Of a stretch of 45,926 bases of DNA, positions 31,641 to 39,738 are shown one piece after another; within the stretch, counting starts at the first letter, position 1, and the number at the start of each line of letters is the position of its first letter. This stretch comes from Ruminococcaceae bacterium UBA6353 (GTDB lineage: Bacteria > Bacillota > Clostridia > Oscillospirales > Acutalibacteraceae), in NCBI GenBank assembly GCA_002437905.1, contig DJRT01000016.1, positions 1 through 45,926 of the forward strand. The letters are read 5' to 3'. The position numbers were made by a program, and so were the translations under genes. The notes beneath the pieces are model-generated. The model was not told where the DNA came from. It worked only from the letters and a program-made list of their open reading frames with translations, and searched no databases.

Positions 31641-32512
31641 TTTTTCCACATTTTCTCGCTGTTGTCGTAGCATTTTATCCGTTCCGCTGCCGGGGATACG
31701 CCGTAGCGCTTCTTGTAGGCCCGGTAGAAGGCGGAATAGTCGCGGAAGCCGCAGTTGGCGGCTGCCCGGGTAATCGGCACGCCGGCCAGCATCTGCCGCC
31801 GGGCTTCAATCAGCCGCTTGACCAGAATGTATTCCCACGGTGCTGAGCCGGTTGCGGAAAGAAACAGGCGGCCGATCTGGCTTTTGCTGAGATAGAAATG
31901 CTCGCTCAGCTCCTCCAGCGTCAGCTCGTCCAGCAGGTGCTCATTGACATAGGCGAGAATATCCCGCATACGTGAGGCGGCCGGCGCCGCTCCGTCGGCC
32001 TGCGCCGGCTTGGCGGCCTGCCGCCGGGCATAGCTTTCGCACAGCTCGGCCAGCAGGGCCGGCAGCAGGGTGGAGAACAGCTGATCCGGCGATTGCCGCT
32101 GCGGGTGTCGTTCCACATAGGACAGGCAGCTGCGGAAAAACGGGCTGTCGTATTCTTCGGCGCACAGGCAATTGTCGGTGCCCAGCGGCCGCTGTAAAAA
32201 CGGCTCCAGCAGCCGCTGCCGCAGGCCGGCATCGGGGATGGCCTGCTCACGGAACTGCAGCACCGCGCGCTCGTAGGCGGTATCCTGGCGGATGTTTAAC
32301 CTGTGTACCTCACCGGGGCGCATGAGCAGGATGCAGCCCGGCCGCAGAGGATAGACGGTGCTTTCCACTGCGTAGGTGCCGTTGCCGGCGATAAAAAAGT
32401 AGATCTCGAACACATCGTGGGCGTGCATATGGAATTCCTGCGGATCCGGCTGCTGATCCAGGGAATGGCTGTAATTGACGCCGCTGCCTGCGGCCTTGTA
32501 TAGGTATGCCAT
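31637..32512 (-). CDS. AraC-family transcriptional regulator of the uxuA operon
   Basis: This is a 291-residue regulator. The N-terminal cupin ligand domain contains FHMHAHDVFEIYFFIAGNG and LMRPGEVHRL. The C-terminal AraC DNA-binding domain contains LSKSQIGRLFLSATG and the end YSAFYRAYKKRYGVSPA. It is divergent from the seven-gene sugar-acid operon, whose promoter has a good -10 but poor -35, the pattern of an activator-dependent promoter. Repeated ATTGC half-sites lie between them. It likely senses an intermediate of that pathway. Confidence 0.9.
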   Translation of the reverse strand: MAYLYKAAGSGVNYSHSLDQQPDPQEFHMHAHDVFEIYFFIAGNGTYAVESTVYPLRPGCILLMRPGEVHRLNIRQDTAYERAVLQFREQAIPDAGLRQRLLEPFLQRPLGTDNCLCAEEYDSPFFRSCLSYVERHPQRQSPDQLFSTLLPALLAELCESYARRQAAKPAQADGAAPAASRMRDILAYVNEHLLDELTLEELSEHFYLSKSQIGRLFLSATGSAPWEYILVKRLIEARRQMLAGVPITRAAANCGFRDYSAFYRAYKKRYGVSPAAERIKCYDNSEKMWKN

Positions 32513-32561
32513 GGGGTTTCACCGCCTTTCATGAAGAGCATACCACACCATGCGCGGATTT

Positions 32562-32609
32562 GCAATATAAAATTGCTTTGCAGATGGGCAAATCGCCCAC
32601 ATAAGCAAT
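32562..32609. promoter_or_regulatory. Cluster of GCAAT/ATTGC half-sites, candidate operator
   Basis: GCAAT (32562-32566), ATTGCTT (32572-32578) and AAGCAAT (32603-32609) form overlapping inverted repeats. A smaller palindrome, TGGGC-AAATC-GCCCA, nests between the second and third. They lie about 22 bases upstream of the -10 of the uxuA operon, where an AraC-type activator would bind. Confidence 0.5.
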
Positions 32610-32636
32610 GGCGTTTTTTTCTCCCTGCGGTATAAT
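32607..32636 (+). promoter_or_regulatory. Activator-type promoter of the uxuA operon
   Basis: The -10 TATAAT at 32631-32636 is perfect, but no recognisable TTGACA lies 16-18 bases upstream. A 6-base inverted repeat (CGGGCA...TGCCCG, 32649-32666) follows in the leader and may act on transcription or on mRNA stability. Confidence 0.6.
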
Positions 32637-32690
32637 AAGAGTGAATACCGGGCAGGTGTTTGCCCGTTAAAAAGAAGGAGAGAGGTAGCC

Positions 32691-33749
32691 ATGAAGCTGA
32701 CATTTCGCTGGTATGGTGACAGCGATCCGGTAACGCTGGAAAAGATCCGGCAGATCCCCACCATGACCGGCATCGTTTCGGCGGTGTACGATGTACCCGC
32801 AGGCGGTGTATGGAGCGAGGAAAGCATTGCTGCGCTGAAGAAGAAGGCCAATGACAACGGCCTGGAATTTGAAGTGGTGGAAAGCGTTCCGGTGCCGGAG
32901 GATATCAAGCTGGGCAACAGCCGTGCCCCGCAGCTGATCGAGAACTATTGCGAAAATGTGCGCCGGTTGGGGCGTGCCGGGGTGAAATGCATCTGCTACA
33001 ATTTCATGCCGGTCTTCGACTGGCTGCGCAGTGAGCTGGAGCACCAGCAGCCGGACGGCGCCAATGCGCTGGCGTATGATGACGACACCGTGCGGCAGAT
33101 GGATCCGCTGACCTGCGACCTGTCCCTGCCCGGCTGGGACGAAAGCTATACCAAGGACGAGCTGCGTTTCCTGATCGAGCAGTATAAGGCGATGGGGGAG
33201 GAGCAGCTGTGGGAAAACCTGCGGGTGTTCCTGCAGGCGGTTATTCCGGTGGCCGAGGAGGCCGGGGTCAAAATGGCTATCCATCCGGATGATCCGCCAT
33301 GGGGGATGTTCGGCCTGCCGCGCATTATCACCAATGAGCGCAATCTGGACCGTTTCCTGCACCTGGTGGACAGCCAGGCCAACGGCCTGACCTTCTGCAC
33401 CGGCTCACTGGGGGCCGATGTCCACAATGATCTGCCCTCCATGATCCGTCTGTTCGGTGAGCGCATCTACTTTGCCCATCTGCGCAATATCCGCCGCACT
33501 GGTGATCCCACCGGCGAACGCCGGTTCGAGGAGGTCGGCCATCCCTCCGCCTGCGGTTCACTGGATATGTACGCCATTGTGCGGGCGCTGGTGGAGTCCG
33601 GCTTTGACGGCTATGTGCGGCCGGATCATGGCCGCATGATCTGGGGCGAAAAGGGGCGCTATGGCTACGGCCTGTATGACCGGGCGCTGGGCGCGACCTA
33701 TATTGCCGGCCTGTTTGAGGCCGTGGAGAGAGAAAGGGGAATGCGATAA
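32691..33749 (+). CDS. uxuA: Mannonate dehydratase
   Basis: This is a 352-residue TIM-barrel enzyme converting D-mannonate to 2-keto-3-deoxy-D-gluconate. It begins MKLTFRWYGDSDPVTLEKI and contains KCICYNFMPVFDWLR, AIHPDDPP, NGLTFCTGSLG and RPDHGRM, all hallmarks of UxuA and its metal site. AAGGAGAGAGG precedes the ATG. It is the first gene of the seven-gene operon, and its stop overlaps the next start (TAATG). Confidence 0.96.
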   Translation: MKLTFRWYGDSDPVTLEKIRQIPTMTGIVSAVYDVPAGGVWSEESIAALKKKANDNGLEFEVVESVPVPEDIKLGNSRAPQLIENYCENVRRLGRAGVKCICYNFMPVFDWLRSELEHQQPDGANALAYDDDTVRQMDPLTCDLSLPGWDESYTKDELRFLIEQYKAMGEEQLWENLRVFLQAVIPVAEEAGVKMAIHPDDPPWGMFGLPRIITNERNLDRFLHLVDSQANGLTFCTGSLGADVHNDLPSMIRLFGERIYFAHLRNIRRTGDPTGERRFEEVGHPSACGSLDMYAIVRALVESGFDGYVRPDHGRMIWGEKGRYGYGLYDRALGATYIAGLFEAVERERGMR

Positions 33750-34534
33750 TGCGTTTCGGGGTTTGTATCGGCACCGACATGAGCAAGCTGGAGACGATCA
33801 AGCGTCTCGGCTATGACTATGCGGAGATTTGCCTTTCCGATCTGTCCAAGTGGACGGATGAGCAGGTGGAGGCCGCCCGCTGCGAGATGGAGCGGCTGGG
33901 TATCTGGGCCGAGGCCTGCAATGGCTTTTTCTTCGGCTTTGATCAGGGCTACCTCACCGGCGAGACGGTGGATCTTGCCGCGCTGGAGGAATACACCCGC
34001 ATGGCGCTGGGCAAGGCGGCGCGCCTCGGTATGAAGGTGGCGGTCATCGGCAGCGGCAAGGCGCGCAGCATCCTGGATGAGAGCAAGCGCGCCGAGGGTG
34101 AGCAGCGTTTCGCGCAGGTGCTGCGCATGGCCGGTGATGTGGCGGCCGAGTTCGGCATCACCATCGTCATTGAGCCGCTGCGCCAAAGTGAATGCAACCT
34201 GGTCAACACAGTGGCGGACGGCATTGCGATGTGCCGCCTGGCCAACCACCCGAATGTGTTTGTGCTGGCGGATTTCTTCCATGTCGGGATGTCCGGCGAA
34301 AGCCTGGATGCCATCCGCACCTGTGGCGATATGCTGCGGCACACGCACATTGCCCGCAATAATCCGGATCGCCAGATGCCGGTCAACCCGGAGGATATGC
34401 CGGACTGTCTGCGCTGGGCGGCGGCGCTGAAGGAAAACGGGTACAGCGCCCGCATGAGCCTGGAGGGCGGTATGGGCAACGATTGGGTGAAGACCGCAGA
34501 GAAAATGCGGGAAGTTCTGAAAGTATTTGAATGA
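33749..34534 (+). CDS. Sugar isomerase/epimerase-type TIM barrel (copy A)
   Basis: This is a 261-residue protein of the xylose-isomerase-like (AP endonuclease 2) fold. The metal ligand set is readable: Glu142 (IVIEPL), Asp175 (VLADFFHVG), His in RHTHIA (about 200) and Glu239 (SLEGG). This Glu-Asp-His-Glu arrangement is that of ketose epimerases and hydroxypyruvate isomerases. It overlaps uxuA by 1 base. The substrate is unknown; a sugar acid or keto-sugar is expected from context. Confidence 0.85.
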   Translation: MRFGVCIGTDMSKLETIKRLGYDYAEICLSDLSKWTDEQVEAARCEMERLGIWAEACNGFFFGFDQGYLTGETVDLAALEEYTRMALGKAARLGMKVAVIGSGKARSILDESKRAEGEQRFAQVLRMAGDVAAEFGITIVIEPLRQSECNLVNTVADGIAMCRLANHPNVFVLADFFHVGMSGESLDAIRTCGDMLRHTHIARNNPDRQMPVNPEDMPDCLRWAAALKENGYSARMSLEGGMGNDWVKTAEKMREVLKVFE

Positions 34535-34550
34535 AAAGGAGCGGCTGAAA

Positions 34551-35375
34551 ATGAGTAAAGTGGTTGTAATTACCGGTGCAGGCGGGGTGCTGTGCTCCTC
34601 CTTTGCCAAGGAGATGGCGCGTATCGGCCACAAGGTGGCTCTGCTGGATCTCAATGAGGCTGCCGCGCAGACGGTGGCGGATGAGATCACGGCGGCCGGC
34701 GGCACGGCGAAGGCCTATAAGACCAATGTGCTGGATAAGGAGAGCATCGCTGCCGTGCACGCACAGGTGCTGCAGGATCTCGGCAAGTGCCAGATCCTGA
34801 TCAACGGTGCCGGCGGCAACAGCCCCAAGTGCACCACGGCGCATGAGACCTTCCAGCCCGGTGATGAGACGGCGGAGGATATTTCCACTTTCTTCAATCT
34901 GGATAAGGCCGGCTTCAACTTCGTCTTTGACCTGAACCTGATGGGCACGCTGCTGCCCACGCAGGTGTTTGCCGTGGATATGCTGGGGCAGCCGGGCTGC
35001 TGCATCCTCAATATTTCCTCGATGAACGCTTTTCGCCCGCTGACGAAGATCCCGGCCTACAGCGCGGCCAAGGCGGCGGTTTCCAACTTTACCGAGTGGC
35101 TGGCTGTGCACTTTGCCGGCGAGGGCATCCGCGTCAACGCCATGGCTCCCGGCTTCTTTGTCACCAACCAGAACCGGGCGCTGCTGTTTGATGAGCAGGG
35201 TAACCCGACGGCGCGCACAGAGAAGATCCTGCGCGCAACGCCGATGGGGCGCTTTGGTGAGCCGGAGGAGCTGCTGGGGACGCTGCGCTGGCTGACGGAT
35301 GATTCCGCTTCCGGCTTTGTTACCGGCATTGTGGTGCCGGTGGACGGTGGGTTCTCGGCATACAGCGGTGTATAA
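34551..35375 (+). CDS. uxuB: SDR-family D-mannonate (fructuronate) oxidoreductase, UxuB/YjmF type
   Basis: This is a 274-residue short-chain dehydrogenase with cofactor loop TGAGGVLCSSF and catalytic YSAAK (Tyr160, Lys164) after Ser147. The INGAGGNSPKCTT segment (84-96) matches the Bacillus YjmF-type D-mannonate oxidoreductases. It would interconvert fructuronate and mannonate, supplying the UxuA substrate. The ATG at 34551 has AAGGAG 11 bases ahead. The specific reaction rests on family resemblance and on uxuA two genes upstream. Confidence 0.85.
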   Translation: MSKVVVITGAGGVLCSSFAKEMARIGHKVALLDLNEAAAQTVADEITAAGGTAKAYKTNVLDKESIAAVHAQVLQDLGKCQILINGAGGNSPKCTTAHETFQPGDETAEDISTFFNLDKAGFNFVFDLNLMGTLLPTQVFAVDMLGQPGCCILNISSMNAFRPLTKIPAYSAAKAAVSNFTEWLAVHFAGEGIRVNAMAPGFFVTNQNRALLFDEQGNPTARTEKILRATPMGRFGEPEELLGTLRWLTDDSASGFVTGIVVPVDGGFSAYSGV

Positions 35376-35399
35376 AATATATAGCAGGAGGACGAGAGC

Positions 35400-36248
35400 A
35401 TGAGTAAGCAACAGGTGATCCTGGGCGCCTTTGCCGATGAGGCCGGCAGCTCACTGAAGGAGCAGATCGCTGCCATGCTGGATAACGGTATCCAGCATCT
35501 GGAGGCGCGCAATATTGATGGACGCAATTTTATCGACCACACAGTGGACGAGGCCAAGGAGATCCGTGCGCAGCTGGATGCGCATGGCCTGCGGGTGTGG
35601 AGCATCGGCTCACCGCTGGGCAAGATTGCCGTGACCGACCCCATGCAGCCGCATCTGGATAAGCTCAAGCATACGCTGGAGCTGGCGGCGGTGATGGGCT
35701 CTGAGCGCATCCGGATGTTCAGCTTCTTCATCCCCAAGGATGAGGATCCGGCCATCTACCGGGATGAGGTGATGGAGCGGCTGACCAGAATGACGGAGGT
35801 TGCCCGCGGCAGCGGCGTCAAGCTGTGCCATGAGAATGAAAAGGGCATTTACGGCGATATTGCCGCCCGCTGCGATGATATTCTGCGCAGTGTGCCGGAG
35901 CTGGGCGCTATTTTCGACCCGGCCAACTTTATCCAGTGCGGGCAGGATACCCTGCAGGCCTGGAAGCTGCTGGGCGATCGTATTGATTACTTCCATGTCA
36001 AGGATTGTGTGGAGGGCGGCAAGGTGGTGCCCTGCGGTAAGGGCATCGGCCATGTGCCGGAGATCCTCAGGGCATTTCTGGCCAATGGCGGCAGCCAGCT
36101 TACGCTGGAGCCGCACCTGACGGTGTTTGAGGGCTTTGCAGCGCTGGAAAAGGATGAGCAGAAGACCAAGATGGCCGAGTATGCGTACCCGAACCAGCGG
36201 GCGGCCTTTGATGCGGCTGTGGCAGCGCTCAAGGAGTCGCTGGCATGA
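35400..36248 (+). CDS. Sugar isomerase/epimerase-type TIM barrel (copy B)
   Basis: This is a 282-residue protein of the same fold as copy A but a different subfamily. The metal ligands are Glu145 (CHENEKG), Asp173 (IFDPANF), His199 (YFHVKD) and Glu237 (LTLEPHL). The HENEKGIYGD segment is shared with a group of uncharacterised isomerases found beside Gfo/Idh/MocA genes. It overlaps the next gene by 4 bases. Reaction unknown. Confidence 0.83.
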   Translation: MSKQQVILGAFADEAGSSLKEQIAAMLDNGIQHLEARNIDGRNFIDHTVDEAKEIRAQLDAHGLRVWSIGSPLGKIAVTDPMQPHLDKLKHTLELAAVMGSERIRMFSFFIPKDEDPAIYRDEVMERLTRMTEVARGSGVKLCHENEKGIYGDIAARCDDILRSVPELGAIFDPANFIQCGQDTLQAWKLLGDRIDYFHVKDCVEGGKVVPCGKGIGHVPEILRAFLANGGSQLTLEPHLTVFEGFAALEKDEQKTKMAEYAYPNQRAAFDAAVAALKESLA

Positions 36249-37426
36249 GCAGCGGGCAGGACAGGATACTGCGCTTTGCCGTCGTTGGGTTGGGCAATAT
36301 GGGCAGCGCCCATGCCGAGGCAATCTTCGGCGGCAAGGTGCCGGAGGCCACGCTTGGTGCGGTGTGTGATATTGCCCCGGAAAGGCGGGCGTGGGCGGCT
36401 GAGCATCTGCCCGGTGTGCCGGTGTACGATACCTTCGATGGGCTGCTGGCGGCCGGGCAGGCGGATGCCGTTGTGCTGGCTACGCCGCATTATTATCACC
36501 CGCCGATGGCGATCGCCGCCTTTGCCAGAGGTCTGCATGTGCTGACGGAGAAGCCGGCCGGTGTGCAGATCAGCACGGTGCAGCAGATGTGCCGTGCCGC
36601 AGAGCAGAGCGGCCGGGTGTTCGGCATCATGTTTAACCAGCGCACGCATCCCCTGTTCCAGCGGGCACGGCAGATCGTGCAGGGCGGTGAGCTGGGGGAG
36701 CTGAAGCGGCTGCAGTGGACGGTGACCAACTGGTACCGCACGCAGGCATATTACAATTCCGGTAATTGGCGCGCCTCCTGGGCGGGTGAGGGCGGCGGCG
36801 TATTGCTCAATCAGGCGCCGCACCAGCTGGATCTGTGGCAGTGGATATTCGGCATGCCCACGGCTGTGTGGGCCAGCTGCACCTGCGCCAGATACCACCA
36901 TATCGAGGTGGAGGATGATGCCACCATCTTTGCCCGCTATGCCAATGGCGCTACCGCCACCTTTATCACCACCACCGGCGAGTTTCCCGGCACCAACCGG
37001 CTGGAGATCGCCGGCGACCGCGGGAAGCTGGTGCTGGAAAACAACTGCCTGCACTGGTGGAAGCTGGGGCGCCCGGAGCGGGAGGTCTGTTACGACCCCG
37101 CCGGCGGAGAGCCGGAGGTCACCTACGAGGAGATCCGTCCGGAAGCGCCGGAAACAGCGCATAATGGTATTCTGCGGAACTTTACCGCTGCGGTGCTGCA
37201 CGGGGAGCCTCTGCTGGCGCCGGGATATGACGGCCTGAATGAGCTGACAATCTCCAACGCTGCCTATCTTTCAGCCTGGACGGGAAAAACGGTGGAGCTG
37301 CCGCTGGATACGGCGCTTTTTGACCGGCTGCTGGCCGAGCGGGCAGCCAGCTCCGCCTATCACGGAACGCAGGGCAGCGGCGAAGCGGACGGCCAGTACA
37401 AATCCCGCTGGAATGTGAACTGGTGA
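36245..37426 (+). CDS. Gfo/Idh/MocA-family sugar oxidoreductase (copy 1)
   Basis: This is a 393-residue dehydrogenase with Rossmann motif GLGNMG (15-20), the active-site Lys103 in TEKPAG, and the substrate-side motif GEGGGVLLNQAPHQLDL (181-197, His193). This motif defines a branch acting on glycosides and sugar lactone-type compounds rather than inositol. It shares the same blocks with the last gene of the operon. It overlaps copy B by 4 bases. Oxidation at C3 of a glycosyl unit is plausible by analogy only. Confidence 0.86.
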   Translation: MSSGQDRILRFAVVGLGNMGSAHAEAIFGGKVPEATLGAVCDIAPERRAWAAEHLPGVPVYDTFDGLLAAGQADAVVLATPHYYHPPMAIAAFARGLHVLTEKPAGVQISTVQQMCRAAEQSGRVFGIMFNQRTHPLFQRARQIVQGGELGELKRLQWTVTNWYRTQAYYNSGNWRASWAGEGGGVLLNQAPHQLDLWQWIFGMPTAVWASCTCARYHHIEVEDDATIFARYANGATATFITTTGEFPGTNRLEIAGDRGKLVLENNCLHWWKLGRPEREVCYDPAGGEPEVTYEEIRPEAPETAHNGILRNFTAAVLHGEPLLAPGYDGLNELTISNAAYLSAWTGKTVELPLDTALFDRLLAERAASSAYHGTQGSGEADGQYKSRWNVNW

Positions 37427-37440
37427 GAGGAGAAGGAAAC

Positions 37441-38205
37441 ATGCAGATCGGAGCACAATTCTACACCCTCCGGGAGCAGTGCAAGACACTGGAGAACTTC
37501 GCCGAATCCCTCAAACGGGTGGCGGATATCGGGTATCGGCTGGTGCAGATTTCCGGTGTCTGTGCCTATGAGCCGGAATGGCTGCGTGAGCAGCTGCAGG
37601 CCAATGGTCTGCGGTGTGTGCTGACCCACATCCCGCCGGAACGGCTGGAAAAGGAGCCGGAGACGGTGGCGGCGGAGCACACGGTGTTCGGCTGCGACTA
37701 CATCGGCCTTGGCTGCGGATCGAGAGAAGCCGGAACCAAGGGCATGGATCAGGCGATCCGCCTGGCGCAAACCAGCGGCCGCTATTTTGCCTCGGTGGGC
37801 AAGCATCTTTCGTATCACAACCACGGCTTCGAATTCACGCGGGATGCAGAGAACGGGAAGACCCGGCTGGCCTATCTGGCGGAGCATACCACTCCGGAGG
37901 AGCTGGTGTTTACGCTGGATACCTATTGGACCCACTGGGGCGGTGCCGATGTGGTGGAATGGATTGAGCGGCTGTCCGGGCGTATCCCCTGTGTCCACCT
38001 GAAGGATATGGTGGCAAATGGGGCAGAGGAGCAGCGCATGGCCCCGGTAGGCAGCGGCAATCTTCCCTGGCAGAGGATCCTGCCGGCGCTGGAACAGGCC
38101 GGCGTCCGGTATGCGCTGGTCGAGCAGGATGATTGCTATGGGGAAGATCCCTTTGCCTGCCTTGAAAAAAGCTATCGGTTTCTGCGGACGCAGGGACTGG
38201 AATAA
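37441..38205 (+). CDS. Sugar isomerase/epimerase-type TIM barrel (copy C, IolE/IolI-like)
   Basis: This is a 254-residue protein with SYHNHGFEF (His126, His128), Asp150 in TLDTYWTHWGG, His176 in VHLKD and Glu218 in LVEQDD. The YHNH...LDTYW...HLKD...VEQD series belongs to a subfamily related to inosose dehydratases and isomerases, members of which act as 2-hydratases in 3-keto-sugar pathways. The start at 37441 has a GAGGAGAAGG site ahead. It sits between the two Gfo/Idh/MocA genes. Function is inferred. Confidence 0.83.
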   Translation: MQIGAQFYTLREQCKTLENFAESLKRVADIGYRLVQISGVCAYEPEWLREQLQANGLRCVLTHIPPERLEKEPETVAAEHTVFGCDYIGLGCGSREAGTKGMDQAIRLAQTSGRYFASVGKHLSYHNHGFEFTRDAENGKTRLAYLAEHTTPEELVFTLDTYWTHWGGADVVEWIERLSGRIPCVHLKDMVANGAEEQRMAPVGSGNLPWQRILPALEQAGVRYALVEQDDCYGEDPFACLEKSYRFLRTQGLE

Positions 38206-38238
38206 GCGATATGGATTTTACGGAAAGGATGATCGAGT

Positions 38239-39408
38239 ATGGAAAAAGTACGCATAGGTATTATCGGTATCGGTAATATGGGCAGCGGCCATGCCAAAAG
38301 CATCGCAGCCGGCAATTGCCCGGAGATCGAGCTGGCCGCGGTGTGTGATATCAACCCCGAGCGGCTGGAGTGGGCAAAGGAAAACCTGCCGGAGACGGTG
38401 GCGCGCTTTGATGATGCCATCAAGATGATGGAAAGCGGCCTGATCGACGCAGTGATCGTGGCAGTGCCCCACTATTTCCACCCCCAGTACGCTATGGAGG
38501 GCTTCAAGCACCACCTGCATGTGATGTGCGAAAAGCCGGCCGGCGTGTATACCAAGCAGGTGCGGGAGATGAATGCTGCCGCTGAGAAGGCCGATGTGGC
38601 CTTTGGCATGATGTTCAACCAGCGCACCAATTGTGTCTACCGCAAGATGAAGGAGATCGTTGACAGCGGTGAGATGGGCGCCATCCGCCGGACCAATTGG
38701 ATCATCACCAACTGGTATCGTCCGCAGGTGTACTATGATTCGGGCGCCTGGCGTGCCACCTGGTCCGGCGAGGGCGGCGGCGTGCTGCTGAACCAGTGCC
38801 CGCACCAGCTTGACCTGTTCCAGTGGATCTGCGGTATGCCCAAGAAGGTGGATGCCCACCTGCAATTCGGCCATTGGCACGATATTGAGGTTGAGGATGA
38901 TGTGACCGCCTATTTTGAGTATGAAAATGGCGCCACCGGTGTGTTCATCACCTCCACCGGCGATGCCCCCGGTTCCAACCGCTTTGAGATCACGCTGGAT
39001 AAGGGCAAGCTGGTCGTGGAGAACGACAAGCTGTATAAGTGGGAGCTGTCTGTGCCGGAGCCGGAGTGGACGAAGATCTGCAAAAATCCCTTTGACAAGC
39101 CGGAGATCACCTTCTCCGAGGTGGAGACGGATGGCCTGAATCCGCAGCACAATGGCGTGCTGAATGCTTTTGCTGCCCATATCCTGCACGGTACGCCGCT
39201 GGTGGCGAATGGCGTGGAGGGTATCCGCGGCCTGACAATCTCCAATGCGATGCACCTGTCCAGCTTCCTCGGGCATCCGGTCGAGCTGCCCTTTGATGAG
39301 GAGCTGTACTACAATGAGCTGATGAAGCGCGTAGCAACCTCCCGCCGCAAAGAAAATGTGCGGGCGGTGGTGGCCGACACCAGCAATAGCTATGCCGGTG
39401 TAAAGTAA
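38239..39408 (+). CDS. Gfo/Idh/MocA-family sugar oxidoreductase (copy 2)
   Basis: This is a 389-residue paralogue of the gene at 36245, with GIGNMG (10-15), Lys99 in CEKPAG, and GEGGGVLLNQCPHQLD (177-192, His189). MFNQRT and the NWYRPQVYYDSGAWRATW block are nearly the same in both copies. The two may catalyse oxidation of the incoming sugar and re-reduction of the product with NAD recycled between them, or handle two substrates. It is the last gene of the operon, followed by a large hairpin. Confidence 0.86.
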   Translation: MEKVRIGIIGIGNMGSGHAKSIAAGNCPEIELAAVCDINPERLEWAKENLPETVARFDDAIKMMESGLIDAVIVAVPHYFHPQYAMEGFKHHLHVMCEKPAGVYTKQVREMNAAAEKADVAFGMMFNQRTNCVYRKMKEIVDSGEMGAIRRTNWIITNWYRPQVYYDSGAWRATWSGEGGGVLLNQCPHQLDLFQWICGMPKKVDAHLQFGHWHDIEVEDDVTAYFEYENGATGVFITSTGDAPGSNRFEITLDKGKLVVENDKLYKWELSVPEPEWTKICKNPFDKPEITFSEVETDGLNPQHNGVLNAFAAHILHGTPLVANGVEGIRGLTISNAMHLSSFLGHPVELPFDEELYYNELMKRVATSRRKENVRAVVADTSNSYAGVK

Positions 39409-39452
39409 ATCACCAGTACAGTGTACGCTTTCTGAACTACGGTTTCGGATAA

Positions 39453-39516
39453 AAGGCCGACGGCCGCCGCAAATTTGTTGCGACGGCCGTCGGCCTTCGC
39501 TGTATCGCTTTTTTAG
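39453..39516 (+). terminator. Large hairpin at the end of the operon
   Basis: AAGGCCGACGGCCG (39453-39466) pairs perfectly with CGGCCGTCGGCCTT (39484-39497), and part of the loop can pair as well (CGCAA with TTGCG). A T-run follows after about 12 bases (39509-39516). The remaining bases from 39409 to 39738, a gap of 330, hold this hairpin, a promoter (39564-39592) and a second hairpin; I see no gene in them. Confidence 0.7.
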
Positions 39517-39563
39517 GTTTCGGAAATGCGGAGAACCTGTGTTTCCTCTTCAAAGGAGACGGA

Positions 39564-39592
39564 TTGAAAAATGGACAAATTAGGAGTATACT
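39564..39592 (+). promoter_or_regulatory. Promoter of the MATE gene
   Basis: TTGAAA (39564-39569) and TATACT (39587-39592) are separated by 17 bases. They leave a leader of about 140 bases that contains a perfect hairpin, GTGCCGCT-GCA-AGCGGCAC (39625-39643). Confidence 0.75.
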
Positions 39593-39738
39593 GTAACTGT
39601 ACATCTTCTTTTTCCATATATGAGGTGCCGCTGCAAGCGGCACTTTGCTGATAAGTGGCTCCTTGATTCACTTTTCGGCGGAGTATACCGCTTTGCAAAA
39701 ATGAAAGGAAACATACAAGAGCGTGCGGGGGATATGCG

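Noticed and set aside
39437..39698. Minus-strand open frames after the uxuA operon
   Set aside because: They run through a terminator hairpin and a promoter, have no ribosome-binding site, and show no family resemblance.
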